From Paucibacter sp. KBW04 (GTDB lineage Bacteria > Pseudomonadota > Gammaproteobacteria > Burkholderiales > Burkholderiaceae_C), in NCBI RefSeq assembly GCF_003852425.1, contig NZ_QAJN01000012.1:120009-184008 (forward strand): 64,000 nt of DNA, given 5' to 3'. Positions within the stretch are counted from its first letter, which is position 1; the number at the start of each line of letters is the position of its first letter. This document shows, piece by piece, positions 15,514 through 23,698 of this stretch. The translations under genes and the position numbers were made by a program. Below the pieces are notes generated by a model that worked only from the letters and a program-made list of their open reading frames with translations, searched no databases and was not told where the DNA came from.

Positions 15514-16464
15514 ATGTCTCTCCCTCGCGAATCTGCGCCAGCTCCGCTGCGCCGCCGCAGCCTCTTGGCTGCCTCCCTGGCCCCTTTTCTGCTGCTCTCG
15601 GCCTGCAGCACCCCATCCCAGAACTCCGGCAATCCGCCGCCCGTGGCGGTGGCGCCAGTGGCGCCCGCCCAGCCCAAGGCCGCGCCCCAATTGCCGCGCA
15701 TCGGCTTGGCCCTGGGCGGCGGTGCCGCGCGAGGCTTCGCGCACATCGGCGTGATTCAGGTGCTGGAGGAGCAGGGCATCAAGGCCGATCTGGTCGCGGG
15801 CACCTCGGCCGGCAGCCTGGTGGCGGCCTTGTTCGCCTCGGGCATGAATGGCAAGGAGCTGGCCACCCTGGCCGAGAATATGGACGAAGGCGCCATCACC
15901 GACTGGGCCTTCCCAACCCGGGGTTTGATCCGCGGCGAGGCGCTGGCGCGTTATGTACGCGAGAAAACCGGGGGCAAGCTGATCGAGCAGATGAAGCTGC
16001 CGCTGGGCATCGTCGCCACCGATTTGTCCGATGGCTCGGGCGCGCTGTTCCGCCGCGGTGATACCGGCGTGGCGGTGCGGGCCTCCAGCGCGGTGCCGGC
16101 GGTGTTTCAGCCGGTCAAGATCGGCACACGCGAGTATGTGGACGGTGGCCTGGTCGCTCCGGTGCCGGTGCGTTACGCCCGGCAGATGGGGGCCGAGTTG
16201 GTGATCGCGGTGGACATCTCCTCGCCGCCTGACAAGAACCCGCCCGGGGACGCCATGCGCATGCTGATGCAGACCTTCTCCATCATGGGCCGCAGCATCA
16301 ATAATTTCGAGCTGGGCGAGGCCGATGTGGTGATTCGGCCCAAGCTGGATGGCGTAGGCAGCGCGGACTTCAGCGCCCGCCGCCGCTCCATCCAGGCCGG
16401 CCGCGAGGCCGCCACGGCCATGCTGCCGCTGCTGCGTGCACGCATCGAGGCCAAGAGCCGCTGA
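15514..16464 (+). CDS. Patatin-like phospholipase, exported
   Basis: A 316-residue patatin-domain hydrolase related to RssA/YchK. The N-terminus has RRRSLLAASLAPFLLLSAC, a signal with twin-arginine-like start and lipobox, so it is probably a lipoprotein. The domain has the oxyanion hole GGGAARGFAHIGV, the nucleophile elbow GTSAGSLV and the dyad aspartate in YVDGGLVAPVPV. A lipid acyl hydrolase role at the envelope is likely. Its stop codon lies inside a repeat (16458-16471). Confidence 0.93.
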   Translation: MSLPRESAPAPLRRRSLLAASLAPFLLLSACSTPSQNSGNPPPVAVAPVAPAQPKAAPQLPRIGLALGGGAARGFAHIGVIQVLEEQGIKADLVAGTSAGSLVAALFASGMNGKELATLAENMDEGAITDWAFPTRGLIRGEALARYVREKTGGKLIEQMKLPLGIVATDLSDGSGALFRRGDTGVAVRASSAVPAVFQPVKIGTREYVDGGLVAPVPVRYARQMGAELVIAVDISSPPDKNPPGDAMRMLMQTFSIMGRSINNFELGEADVVIRPKLDGVGSADFSARRRSIQAGREAATAMLPLLRARIEAKSR

Positions 16465-16501
16465 TGGCGGGTTTTGTTGATTCCCGCTGATGGCGGGCTA
16501 C
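16458..16501. repeat. Direct repeat CCGCTGATGGCGGG with GTAG foot (REP-like)
   Basis: CCGCTGATGGCGGG occurs at 16458-16471 and again at 16484-16497, separated by 12 bases. On the minus strand the outer copy reads GTAG then CCCGC-CATCA-GCGGG, a GTAG tetranucleotide heading a small palindrome, the layout of REP sequences. The first copy supplies the TGA of the patatin gene. It may also form a hairpin behind that gene. Confidence 0.55.
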
Positions 16502-16535
16502 ACCGATGGCAGTCAAAGGGAAGCGAGGTCCTTGA

Positions 16536-17198
16536 ATGAGCGCAGAAACAAAGCAGGTCATCCCGCTCTTCCCCCTGCAGTCGGTGCTGTTCCCCGGCGG
16601 CTATTTGCCGCTGCGCATCTTCGAGCCGCGCTATCTGGAGATGATTGCCCGGGTGCACAAGGCGGGCCAGCCTTTTGGCGTGGTCAGCCTGATCGAGGGC
16701 GGTGAGGTGCGGCGGCGCGACGACCGCGTGCCCGAGGGCGGCGCGGCGTTTTTGCGCGAGAAGTTCCAGCCCATAGGCACGCTGGCCCATATCCAGGTCC
16801 TGGAGCGCGAGGGCCCCGGCCTCTTGCAGATCCGCTGCACCGGCGGCCAGCGCTTCAAGATCCTGCAGTCCGACTGCCTGCCGCATGGCTTGTGGATGGC
16901 CGAGGTGGCGTTGCTGGGCCTGGATGCCGAGGTGCCGGTGCCGGCCGATCTGGCCCCGGCCGCCGTGCTTTTGCAAACGCTTTTGCACAGCCTGGAGCAG
17001 GGCGCCGCGGCCGAGGACATGCCTTTGCAGCCGCCTTATCTGTGGGAGGACAGCGGCTGGCTGGCCAACCGCTGGTGCGAGATGCTGCCGCTCTCGGGCG
17101 ATGAACGCCAGCGCCTGATGCAACTGGACAACCCCCTGGTGCGCCTGGAGTTGGTGGCCGATCAACTGGACCGCCTGGGCCTGCCGCCCGGGCAGTGA
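16536..17198 (+). CDS. LON peptidase substrate-binding domain protein
   Basis: A 220-residue protein consisting of a Lon N-terminal (substrate-binding) domain without ATPase or protease parts. The typical start is present: VIPLFPLQSVLFPGGYLPLRIFEPRYLEM, split here across a beta-strand core, then FGVVSLIEGGEV and later the helical segment. Such YcaR/Lon-like stand-alone domains are common in betaproteobacteria; their cellular role is not well defined. It lies 71 bases downstream of the patatin gene. Confidence 0.9.
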   Translation: MSAETKQVIPLFPLQSVLFPGGYLPLRIFEPRYLEMIARVHKAGQPFGVVSLIEGGEVRRRDDRVPEGGAAFLREKFQPIGTLAHIQVLEREGPGLLQIRCTGGQRFKILQSDCLPHGLWMAEVALLGLDAEVPVPADLAPAAVLLQTLLHSLEQGAAAEDMPLQPPYLWEDSGWLANRWCEMLPLSGDERQRLMQLDNPLVRLELVADQLDRLGLPPGQ

Positions 17199-17214
17199 AA
17201 AGGTTCCCCGCGGC

Positions 17215-18165
17215 TCAGGTCAGCAGGGTCCAGACCGCGACCAGGGCCAAGGCGATGGCGACGGTGCTGAGGTAGAGCAGGACGATGGCAAAGGCGCGCA
17301 AAGCCGTGCTCCACCAGCGGCTGCGGTAGACCCGGGCCAGTGCAATCAGCGGGTAGATCAAGCAGGCCAGCGGCGCCAGCTGGGACAGCAGGGGGATCTT
17401 GGCGATCATCAGCATCAGCATGGCGAACCAGAAGGCATGCAGATGCAGGGCGAAGACCAGATGCTCGGTGTAGCGCCGGCGCTTGTCGACAAAAGCCAGC
17501 TTGAGCCAGAGCGCGTAGGCGGGCAAGAGCAGGAACATGGCCGTGCCCAGATGGCCGATAAAGCGCGCCGGCGCCTCACGGATCTCGGCCGCCATGGTTT
17601 GCGGGTCAGCCTTGAAGCGGCGCTCCAGGCGCTTGCACATGGAGTCGGGAAATTTTTGGCAGAAGAACTCGCCGTTCTTCAGCCCGGCCTGGAAGCCCAT
17701 CACATTCATCTGGAAGTTGCTGCGTTCGCGCTCGTCGAACTTGACGGCGTTGTTCTCCAGCTTTTCGACCTGCATCGAGGTCGTCACCCGCAGCAGCACC
17801 AGGGCCAGCACGCTGATGGTCAGGTACAGCCGCAGCGGCAGCACATAGCGGCGGCGGCGCCCGGCGAAATACTCCAGCGTCAGCTGCCCCGGCAGCAGCA
17901 AGAGCCGCCACAGAGTCCGCCACAGCGCGCCTTCCATGGCGATATAGCTGCCACCGAATTGCTGCAGGAACTCCATCAGCGTGGGGGCCTTGATCTGCGT
18001 CTCCTGCCCGCATTCGCCGCAATACTTGGGGGTGGGCCTGGCCAGGGCGAAGCCGCAGTTGGGGCAGTGATGGACGGGCGTGGGGGCAATGGCCGTCGCA
18101 CGACGCCAAGCCCCACTCAGGCTGCGCTTTTTTGGGGGGAGGGCGGTGGAGTCGGGCGTAGACAC
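17215..18165 (-). CDS. DUF3667 membrane protein with zinc ribbon
   Basis: A 316-residue protein. The N-terminus has a two-CxxC zinc ribbon (HCPNCGFALARPTPKYCGECG, residues about 33-53). The DUF3667 region follows with GALWRTLWRLLLLPGQLTLEYFAGRR and YVLPLRLYLTISVLALVLL. Further helices near residues 205-225, 237-265 and 290-315 make it an integral membrane protein. Function unknown. It converges on the LON-domain gene. Confidence 0.88.
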   Translation of the reverse strand: MSTPDSTALPPKKRSLSGAWRRATAIAPTPVHHCPNCGFALARPTPKYCGECGQETQIKAPTLMEFLQQFGGSYIAMEGALWRTLWRLLLLPGQLTLEYFAGRRRRYVLPLRLYLTISVLALVLLRVTTSMQVEKLENNAVKFDERERSNFQMNVMGFQAGLKNGEFFCQKFPDSMCKRLERRFKADPQTMAAEIREAPARFIGHLGTAMFLLLPAYALWLKLAFVDKRRRYTEHLVFALHLHAFWFAMLMLMIAKIPLLSQLAPLACLIYPLIALARVYRSRWWSTALRAFAIVLLYLSTVAIALALVAVWTLLT

Positions 18166-18248
18166 AGCAAGGGCTTGGGGCAGCAGTGAGGAGTGGCGCG
18201 CATCTTATGCGCAGCCCGGGCTCGTGCCGCCCGCCTTCGCCCGGGCAT

Positions 18249-18278
18249 AAAAAAACCCAGCGCAGTGGCTGGGTTTGA
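18249..18278 (-). terminator. Rho-independent terminator of the phasin gene
   Basis: On the minus strand AACCCAGC and GCTGGGTT make an 8-bp stem around CACTGC, followed directly by TTTTT, A and then TGCCC. It stands about 100 bases downstream of the phasin stop and upstream of the DUF3667 gene, so it separates the two transcripts. Confidence 0.85.
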
Positions 18279-18377
18279 ACGGCACTTGTCGAGGCTTGTT
18301 GAGCTTCAAGTCGGCACCGAGGAGACAATCGTTTCAATCCCGAGCCCTGAGGCTGGGGACTGCAAGACTGCGCAAGC

Positions 18378-18935
18378 TTAGGCCGAGGCGCGCTTGCTAG
18401 CGCGGGTGGCGGTCTGAGTGGCCTTGACGGCCGAGTTGGTGGCGGCTTCGAAGTTGGCTTCGGCGACGTCAGCGGCTTGCTTGGCGGCCTTTTGCACGGA
18501 CTCGAAAGCGTTGTTGGCAGCGGCAACAGCCGACTTCACCAGAGCAACAGCGTTTTCGGTGCCGGCGGGGGCGTTCTTGGCAGCGCTCTCGACCACGGCG
18601 GAGAACTTGGCTTGGATCTCAGCCAGCTGGGCTTCGGCAACCTTGGCCACTTCGGCATTGGTGCTGGAAGCGATGTCATACAGATGACGGCTGTAGGAGG
18701 CGGCCTTCTCGGCGCTGGGTTGCAGCAGCGAGGATTGCAGAGCCAGCAGCTCTTGGGCGTCCTTCACCGACAGAGCGGCGTGGGTGGATTCAGCGACTTC
18801 GCCCAGGGCCGTCTTGGCCACTTGCAGGTTCAGTTCGACGAGCTTTTCGACGCCTTCAAAAGCCTTGTTGGTCAGACCAAACAGGGTTTCGATATTGGCT
18901 TTGTGGGCGGCGATGATTTGTTCAGCGGTCAGCAT
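18378..18935 (-). CDS. Phasin family protein
   Basis: A 185-residue granule-coating protein of polyhydroxybutyrate inclusions. It begins [20 protein letters not shown] and contains [20 protein letters not shown], the phasin_2 signature, then long amphipathic alanine-rich helices and a basic end (TRASKRASA). AAGGAG precedes the start. Codon use is strongly biased to preferred codons, fitting high expression. Its promoter is flanked by palindromes that suggest control by a PHB-sensing repressor such as PhaR. Confidence 0.93.
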   Translation of the reverse strand: MLTAEQIIAAHKANIETLFGLTNKAFEGVEKLVELNLQVAKTALGEVAESTHAALSVKDAQELLALQSSLLQPSAEKAASYSRHLYDIASSTNAEVAKVAEAQLAEIQAKFSAVVESAAKNAPAGTENAVALVKSAVAAANNAFESVQKAAKQAADVAEANFEAATNSAVKATQTATRASKRASA

Positions 18936-19000
18936 GGAGCACTCCTTGTTCGGGGGCTACCCCGAGTTGATGTCTGCAAAAACTTCTTTGTCAGCGTTAA

Positions 19001-19077
19001 TGTTGCACTGCAACAAAACCAAGTATAGGGGCGTCGCCGCGCATTGCAAGGACTTTTTGTTGCGGTGCAGCAAAAAA
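19001..19077 (-). promoter_or_regulatory. Phasin promoter with two operator-like palindromes
   Basis: On the minus strand TTGCAA (19049-19044), a 16-base spacer and TATACT (19027-19022) form a good sigma-70 promoter. A 15-base palindrome TGTTGCA-C-TGCAACA (19001-19015) lies just after the -10, over the expected start site. A second, TTTTTGTTGC-GGTGC-type inverted repeat (19054-19077, one mismatch in ten-base arms) lies just before the -35. TGC/GCA-core palindromes are what PhaR proteins are reported to bind; assignment to PhaR is inference. Confidence 0.65.
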
Positions 19078-19223
19078 GGTGATTTTTCGCTTCCAGGCCC
19101 CGGTGGCTTGGTGGAGCCACCCGGTTTTGCGACCCCGCTCACAGGGCTTGCACTGAGCATGGGGCTAGGCCGTGACGCGGGCATGACAGCCATGTAATCG
19201 CAAGTAAAGCTATGGTGGCGCCC

Positions 19224-20183
19224 ATGCGCGCTTTTCATTCCGATGCCGTCAGCCTGATGTTGCCGCCGGGTCATACCTTTCCACAATCCAAGTACCGCTT
19301 GCTGCGCGAGCACTTTGAGGCCCAGCCGGGCCTGCTGCGCATGGCCCCGGCCGAGCCCGCCAGCGAGGCCGAGCTGGCCTTAGTCCATACGCCTGATTAT
19401 GTGGACGCCGTCCTGCTGGGCCGGCTCAGCGCGGCCCAGCAGCGGGAGATTGGCTTCCCCTGGTCTCCGCAGATGGCGGAGCGCTCGCGCCGCTCGGTCG
19501 GCGCCAGCATCGCCGCGGCCCGGGCCGCCTTGCTGGAGGGCGAGGGGGTGGCCGCCAATATGGCCGGCGGCACCCACCATGCTTATGCGGACAAGGGCTC
19601 GGGCTACTGCGTCTTCAACGATGTGGCGGTGGCCACCCGCTTGATGCAGGCCGAGTGGCACCGTCGCCAGGGGCCGGCGGCGGGTCTTTTGCGCGTTTTG
19701 GTGATCGACCTGGACGTGCACCAGGGCAATGGCACGGCGGCCATCTTTCGAGAGGACGACAGCGTGTTCACCTTCTCCATGCATGGCGCCAAGAATTTTC
19801 CCTTCCGCAAAGAGACCAGCGATCTGGATGTGGACTTGGCCGACGGCTGCGCCGACGCGGAGTATCTGGCCGCGCTGGATGTGGCCTTGCAGCAGATTGA
19901 GCAGCGCATCGCGCCCCAGTTACCCGGCTTGGCCTTCTATCTGGCCGGCGCCGACCCGCACGAGGGCGACCGCCTGGGGCGGCTCAAGCTCAGCAGCGCC
20001 GGCCTGCTGGCCCGCGACGAAAAGGTGCTGGCCTGGCTGGGCCAGCGCCGCATCCCCGTGGCCCTGAGCATGGCGGGCGGCTATGGCCATGATCTGGCCG
20101 ACACCGTGGCCTGCCAGGTCAATACCTTGCAAGCGGCGGCAAGAGCCCAGCAAGTTTGGCAACAGCAGGCGATGCAAGAATGA
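19224..20183 (+). CDS. Histone deacetylase-family (AcuC/HDAC-like) deacetylase
   Basis: A 319-residue zinc-dependent deacetylase of the arginase/HDAC fold. Start MRAFHSDAVSLMLPPGH is chosen as the family N-terminus; an in-frame ATG at 19212 adds four residues. Key motifs: MAGGTHHAYADKGSGYCVFNDVAV (active-site His pair and FND), VIDLDVHQGNGTAAIF (zinc ligands D and H), YLAGADPHEGD (second zinc Asp) and SMAGGYGHD (catalytic Tyr). Bacterial members act on acetylpolyamines, acetyl-CoA synthetase or unknown substrates. It overlaps the thioesterase start (ATGA), heading an operon to 22343. Confidence 0.92.
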   Translation: MRAFHSDAVSLMLPPGHTFPQSKYRLLREHFEAQPGLLRMAPAEPASEAELALVHTPDYVDAVLLGRLSAAQQREIGFPWSPQMAERSRRSVGASIAAARAALLEGEGVAANMAGGTHHAYADKGSGYCVFNDVAVATRLMQAEWHRRQGPAAGLLRVLVIDLDVHQGNGTAAIFREDDSVFTFSMHGAKNFPFRKETSDLDVDLADGCADAEYLAALDVALQQIEQRIAPQLPGLAFYLAGADPHEGDRLGRLKLSSAGLLARDEKVLAWLGQRRIPVALSMAGGYGHDLADTVACQVNTLQAAARAQQVWQQQAMQE

Positions 20184-20635
20184 AGGCCATGACTTCTTCC
20201 ACACGCCCCCAGCCCGAGCGCCGCAGCGACTACGCCTTGTTCGAGGACCTCAGCACCCGTTGGATGGACAACGACATCTACGGCCACCTCAACAACGTCG
20301 TCTACTACAGCCTCTTTGACACGGCGGTGAACCAGTACCTGATCCGCTCGGGCGCGCTGGACATCCATGCCGGCGCCGTCATCGGCCTGGTGGTGGAGAC
20401 GCATTGCAATTTCTTCGACTCGCTGGCCTTCCCGCAGCGCATCGAAGCCGGCTTGCGGGTGGGCCAGCAAGGCCGCTCCAGCGTGCGCTACGAGATCGGC
20501 CTGTTCGCCCAAGGTGCCGAGCTTTGCGCCGCACGCGGCCATTTCGTCCATGTGTACGTAGACCGCGAGCACCGCCGCCCCGTGCCCCATCTGCCTCCCG
20601 AATATCTGAACGCCTTGAAAGGTTTGACGCTGTGA
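20180..20635 (+). CDS. Acyl-CoA thioesterase, 4HBT (YbgC-like) hotdog fold
   Basis: A 151-residue hotdog thioesterase. The family signature RWMDNDIYGHLNNVVYYSLFDTAVNQYL is complete, with D in WMDND and the following GHLNN region forming the acyl-CoA active site, and HCNFFDSLAFPQRIEAGLRV follows. The ATG at 20180 overlaps the deacetylase stop, and the stop overlaps the nitroreductase GTG, so all three are translationally coupled. Substrate unknown. Confidence 0.92.
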   Translation: MKAMTSSTRPQPERRSDYALFEDLSTRWMDNDIYGHLNNVVYYSLFDTAVNQYLIRSGALDIHAGAVIGLVVETHCNFFDSLAFPQRIEAGLRVGQQGRSSVRYEIGLFAQGAELCAARGHFVHVYVDREHRRPVPHLPPEYLNALKGLTL

Positions 20636-21360
20636 CTACCCCCGAATCCCGCCGTTTTGCCCAAGTCAGCGCCGCCGAGCAGGCCGCTGTGGACGCCGCC
20701 ATCGAGACTCGCCACTCCATGCGCGCTTTCCTGCCCCGCGCCGTGCCGCGTGAGATGCTGGAAGACATCTTGCGCGTGGCCTCGCGCGCGCCCTCGGGCA
20801 CCAATACGCAACCCTGGCAGGTGCAGGTGCTGACGGGTGCCGCCAAGCAGCGCCTGAGCGATCGCATCCTGGCCGCTTACCTGGACCCGGAGCAAAACGC
20901 TGCCCACAAAGAGGAATACGCCTACTACCCGCAGCAATGGCAATCGCCCTATATCGACCGCCGCCGCAAAGTGGGCTGGGATCTTTACGGCCTGCTGGAC
21001 ATCGCCAAGACCGACAAGGCCCGCATGCAGCATCAGCATGGCCGCAACTACCAGTTCTTTGACGCGCCCGTGGGCCTGATCTTCACGATTGACCGCGTCA
21101 TGCAGCAGGGCAGCTGGCTGGACTACGGCATGTTTTTGCAAAACGTGATGATTGCCGCCCGCGCACGCGGCCTGCACACCTGCCCGCAAGCCGCCTTCAC
21201 CCAGTTCCACCGCCTGATCGCCGAGGAGTTGCAGCTGGCGCCCGAGCAGATGGTGGTCTGCGGCATGGCCCTGGGTTATGCCGACCCCGAGGCGGTGGAA
21301 AACAGCTTGGTCACGGAGCGCGCTTCGGTCGCCGAGTTTGCCCGCTTCATCGAATCTTGA
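20632..21360 (+). CDS. Nitroreductase family FMN oxidoreductase
   Basis: A 242-residue nitroreductase-fold enzyme. The GTG start at 20632 overlaps the thioesterase stop. FMN-binding RHSMRAFLPRAVPREMLEDIL, the loop ASRAPSGTNTQPWQ, the middle segment GLIFTIDRVMQQGSWLDYGMFLQNVM and the terminal CGMALGYADPEAVENSL are all family features. The usual reaction is NAD(P)H-dependent two-electron reduction of quinones, nitroaromatics or enoates; the physiological substrate in this operon is not evident. Confidence 0.92.
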   Translation: MTTPESRRFAQVSAAEQAAVDAAIETRHSMRAFLPRAVPREMLEDILRVASRAPSGTNTQPWQVQVLTGAAKQRLSDRILAAYLDPEQNAAHKEEYAYYPQQWQSPYIDRRRKVGWDLYGLLDIAKTDKARMQHQHGRNYQFFDAPVGLIFTIDRVMQQGSWLDYGMFLQNVMIAARARGLHTCPQAAFTQFHRLIAEELQLAPEQMVVCGMALGYADPEAVENSLVTERASVAEFARFIES

Positions 21361-21371
21361 AAGAGCCACTC

Positions 21372-22343
21372 ATGAGCCAGCCCAAAGTCCTGGTCGCCCG
21401 CCGCATCTTTCCCGAGGTGGTGGGCCGCTTGCGCGAGTGTTTCGAGGTTGATTGGTACGACGAGAACGAGCCCCTCAGCCCTGAGCAGCTGCGCCGCCGC
21501 CTGGCCGGCAAGCAAGGCATTTTTGCCTCCGGCACCGAGCAGATCACGGCCGACTTGCTGGACGCCTGCCCCGATCTCAAGGCCGTTTGCCTGATGACCG
21601 TCGGATACAACAATGTGGACTTGGCTGCCTGCACCGCGCGTGGCGTCAAAGTATCTAACGCGCCCGATGTGCTGACCGAGACCACGGCCGACTTTGGCTT
21701 CGCCCTGATGATGGCCGCCGCCCGGCGCATCAGCGAGAGCGAGCATTTCCTGCGCCGCGGCGATTGGCAGCAATGGCGGGTCGACCTCTTCGCCGGGGCC
21801 GATATTCACGCCAGCACCCTAGGCATTCTGGGCATGGGCCGCATCGGCCAGGCGATCGCCAAGCGCGGCGCCCTGGGCTTTGGCATGCAGGTGATTTACC
21901 ACAACCGCAGCCGCCTGAGCCCCGAGCAAGAAGCCCCGTTGGGCGCTCGCTGGGTCAGCAAGGACGAGTTGTTGGCCCAGGCCGATCATTTGATTTTGGT
22001 GCTGCCCTATACCCCGGAGTCTCACCACATCATCGGCGCGCCCGAGCTGGCGCTGATGAAGCGCACGGCCACCCTGACCAATATCGCCCGCGGCGGCGTG
22101 GTGGACGAAGACGCCTTGGCCCAGGCCTTGGGTGAGGGGCGCTTGGCCGCGGCCGGGCTCGATGTGTTCGAGGGCGAGCCCCAGGTCAACCCGCGCTTGC
22201 TGGCCTTGAACAATGTGGTGCTCACCCCGCACATCGCCAGCGCCTCGGTGCCGACAAGGCGGGCCATGTGCAATCTGGCAGCGGACAATTTGATAGCGGT
22301 GCTGACGGGCGGGGTGATGAAGACGGGCTTGAATGGGGGTTGA
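21372..22343 (+). CDS. D-2-hydroxyacid dehydrogenase (glyoxylate/hydroxypyruvate reductase-like)
   Basis: A 323-residue NAD(P)-dependent dehydrogenase. The ATG at 21372 (MSQPKVLVARRIFPEVV) follows GAAAGAG. The nucleotide fold is GILGMGRIGQAIAKR; catalytic residues are Arg in NIARGGVVDEDAL, Glu in VFEGEPQVNP and His in TPHIASAS. It resembles the GyaR/GhrB type that interconverts glyoxylate and glycolate or hydroxypyruvate and D-glycerate. It lies 11 bases after the nitroreductase, as the last gene of the operon. Confidence 0.92.
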   Translation: MSQPKVLVARRIFPEVVGRLRECFEVDWYDENEPLSPEQLRRRLAGKQGIFASGTEQITADLLDACPDLKAVCLMTVGYNNVDLAACTARGVKVSNAPDVLTETTADFGFALMMAAARRISESEHFLRRGDWQQWRVDLFAGADIHASTLGILGMGRIGQAIAKRGALGFGMQVIYHNRSRLSPEQEAPLGARWVSKDELLAQADHLILVLPYTPESHHIIGAPELALMKRTATLTNIARGGVVDEDALAQALGEGRLAAAGLDVFEGEPQVNPRLLALNNVVLTPHIASASVPTRRAMCNLAADNLIAVLTGGVMKTGLNGG

Positions 22344-22422
22344 GGGCAGGTTCAACGCCGAAGGAACTCGCGCGGGGTCCTGGTGCCCACCCCAAGTCCA
22401 CGACACAAGAAAGAAATGAACG

Positions 22423-22761
22423 ATGGCGATTGCAAACAAGGCTTTCAAAGACTACGTGTTCTTGGCCGACATGCTCAGCGACAAGTACTTTCCATCTGAC
22501 CTGGTTCGCAAGGGCCAACAAGTCCTCATCAGACTGTGCGAAACGATGGAAGCTGAAAGGCCGGTGGACCTGGAATCGCTCTACAAAATCACCCAGTCCG
22601 CCACCGAAGAATTCAACGTCTTGGCCGAAGAGTTCGAGGCGAATGGGAGCGAGATTGAGACCGCGGCGCGCGAGAGCATTGGCGCCGACTTTGAGTTCAT
22701 CGCCAAGGCTTATGGATTCGACGCCGACCTTGAAGAACTGATCAGCAATCGGGAGTGGTGA
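22423..22761 (+). CDS. DUF5713 family protein
   Basis: A 112-residue acidic soluble protein beginning MAIANKAFKDYVFLADMLSD. It matches the DUF5713 type, with a helical pattern through YFPSDLVRKGQQVLIRLCE and a C-terminal acidic region EFIAKAYGFDADLEEL. No catalytic motif is evident. It stands alone between the dehydrogenase gene and the small membrane protein gene. Confidence 0.82.
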   Translation: MAIANKAFKDYVFLADMLSDKYFPSDLVRKGQQVLIRLCETMEAERPVDLESLYKITQSATEEFNVLAEEFEANGSEIETAARESIGADFEFIAKAYGFDADLEELISNREW

Positions 22762-22812
22762 ATCCGAGTAGTAGGCTAAGAGCTCGCAAAGTTCGGGGCC
22801 TCAGTTTCTATC

Positions 22813-22824
22813 TAAGACCTGACC
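22813..22824 (-). repeat. Intergenic copy of the GGTCAGGTCTTG word (one mismatch)
   Basis: The minus strand reads GGGGGTCAGGTCTTAG. It matches the 12-mer found seven times in this window in 11 of 12 bases, in the 102-base gap before the small membrane protein gene. It may be a relic of a dispersed repeat. Confidence 0.4.
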
Positions 22825-22863
22825 CCCATTGATTCGACCTGGAACTTCAACCTCGAGTCCTAG

Positions 22864-23118
22864 ATGAAAACTCTGTTCAACGATCCCGTCCATTGGGCAG
22901 GCTCCGCGGTCGCAAGCAAAACTCGCTTTGTTCTGAACGGTCTTGCCCTTTCCGCACTGATCGGCTTGGCCCTTTTTCAGGCCTCGCAAGACGGTTGGCG
23001 CTCCGCTGTGGGTATGGCGCTGCTCCTGATCTGCCTGCAGTTCTATCTGCTCTACGCCATGCGCGCGATGTATTTGCTGGCGCTCGCGCAGGGCTCGGCA
23101 AGTCGCGACCTGGCTTGA
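22864..23118 (+). CDS. Small inner-membrane protein, unknown
   Basis: An 84-residue protein with two predicted membrane helices: FVLNGLALSALIGLALFQA (about 22-40) and AVGMALLLICLQFYLLYAM (about 48-66). The N-terminus is polar (MKTLFNDPVHWAGSAVASK). It has no recognised family or motif, and the ribosome binding site is weak. It precedes the YdeI-type gene by 28 bases on the same strand. Confidence 0.55.
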   Translation: MKTLFNDPVHWAGSAVASKTRFVLNGLALSALIGLALFQASQDGWRSAVGMALLLICLQFYLLYAMRAMYLLALAQGSASRDLA

Positions 23119-23146
23119 GTAAACGCGCCTTCGGGCTTGGCTTGAA

Positions 23147-23698
23147 ATGACAAACGCAGAACCCTCGACCTTCCAGGCCCCATTGCTTTGCCCGGCGCAG
23201 CCTGGAACGGATGAGGCATGGGCCTTCCTGCTGCTGCCCAAGGCCGTCAGCGACACCTTGCCCAGGCGCGGTCGGACCAGCGTCGAGGTCTGCATCAAGG
23301 GCTACCGCTTCCAGGCCACGCTTGAGCCGGATGGTCAGCTGAGCCATTGGCTCAAGCTGAGCCAGGAAAGGCTTGAGGCTGCCGGTGTGAGTGTGGGCGA
23401 GATGCTCACGGTTCAAATCGCAGCGCTCGCTCGGGAGCCTGAGCCGCAATTGCCCGAAGACTTGAGGCAAGCTCTGGCGGCCAGCCCCTCGGCCACAGCG
23501 GTTTGGCAGGCCACGACGACGCTCGCAAGGCTTGACTGGATTCATTGGATAGAGTCTGCCAAGCAAGCCAAGACCCGCCGCGATCGGGTGATCGCCGCCT
23601 GCGACATGCTGTCTGCGGGCAAGAAGCGGGTGTGTTGTTTTGATCAGTCTGGTTTCTACAGCAAAAGCCTCAGTGCGCCCCGGGCGGTGGGCGAGTGA
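23147..23698 (+). CDS. YdeI/OmpD-associated (DUF1905) family protein
   Basis: A 183-residue protein. Residues about 1-95 form a DUF1905 domain (PKAVSDTLPRRGRTSVEVCIKGYRF and WLKLSQERLEAAGVSVGEML). The C-terminus is a YdeI helical region with FARLDW-like TTLARLDWIHWIESAKQAKTR, split at the sites where the family binds its ligand. It may aid in stress or drug resistance, as reported for a few relatives; its role here is unknown. It overlaps the next gene by four bases. Confidence 0.85.
   Translation: MTNAEPSTFQAPLLCPAQPGTDEAWAFLLLPKAVSDTLPRRGRTSVEVCIKGYRFQATLEPDGQLSHWLKLSQERLEAAGVSVGEMLTVQIAALAREPEPQLPEDLRQALAASPSATAVWQATTTLARLDWIHWIESAKQAKTRRDRVIAACDMLSAGKKRVCCFDQSGFYSKSLSAPRAVGE

Noticed and set aside
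18193-18381. Short plus-strand ORF near the phasin terminator
   Set aside because: It crosses the terminator and has no start signal.
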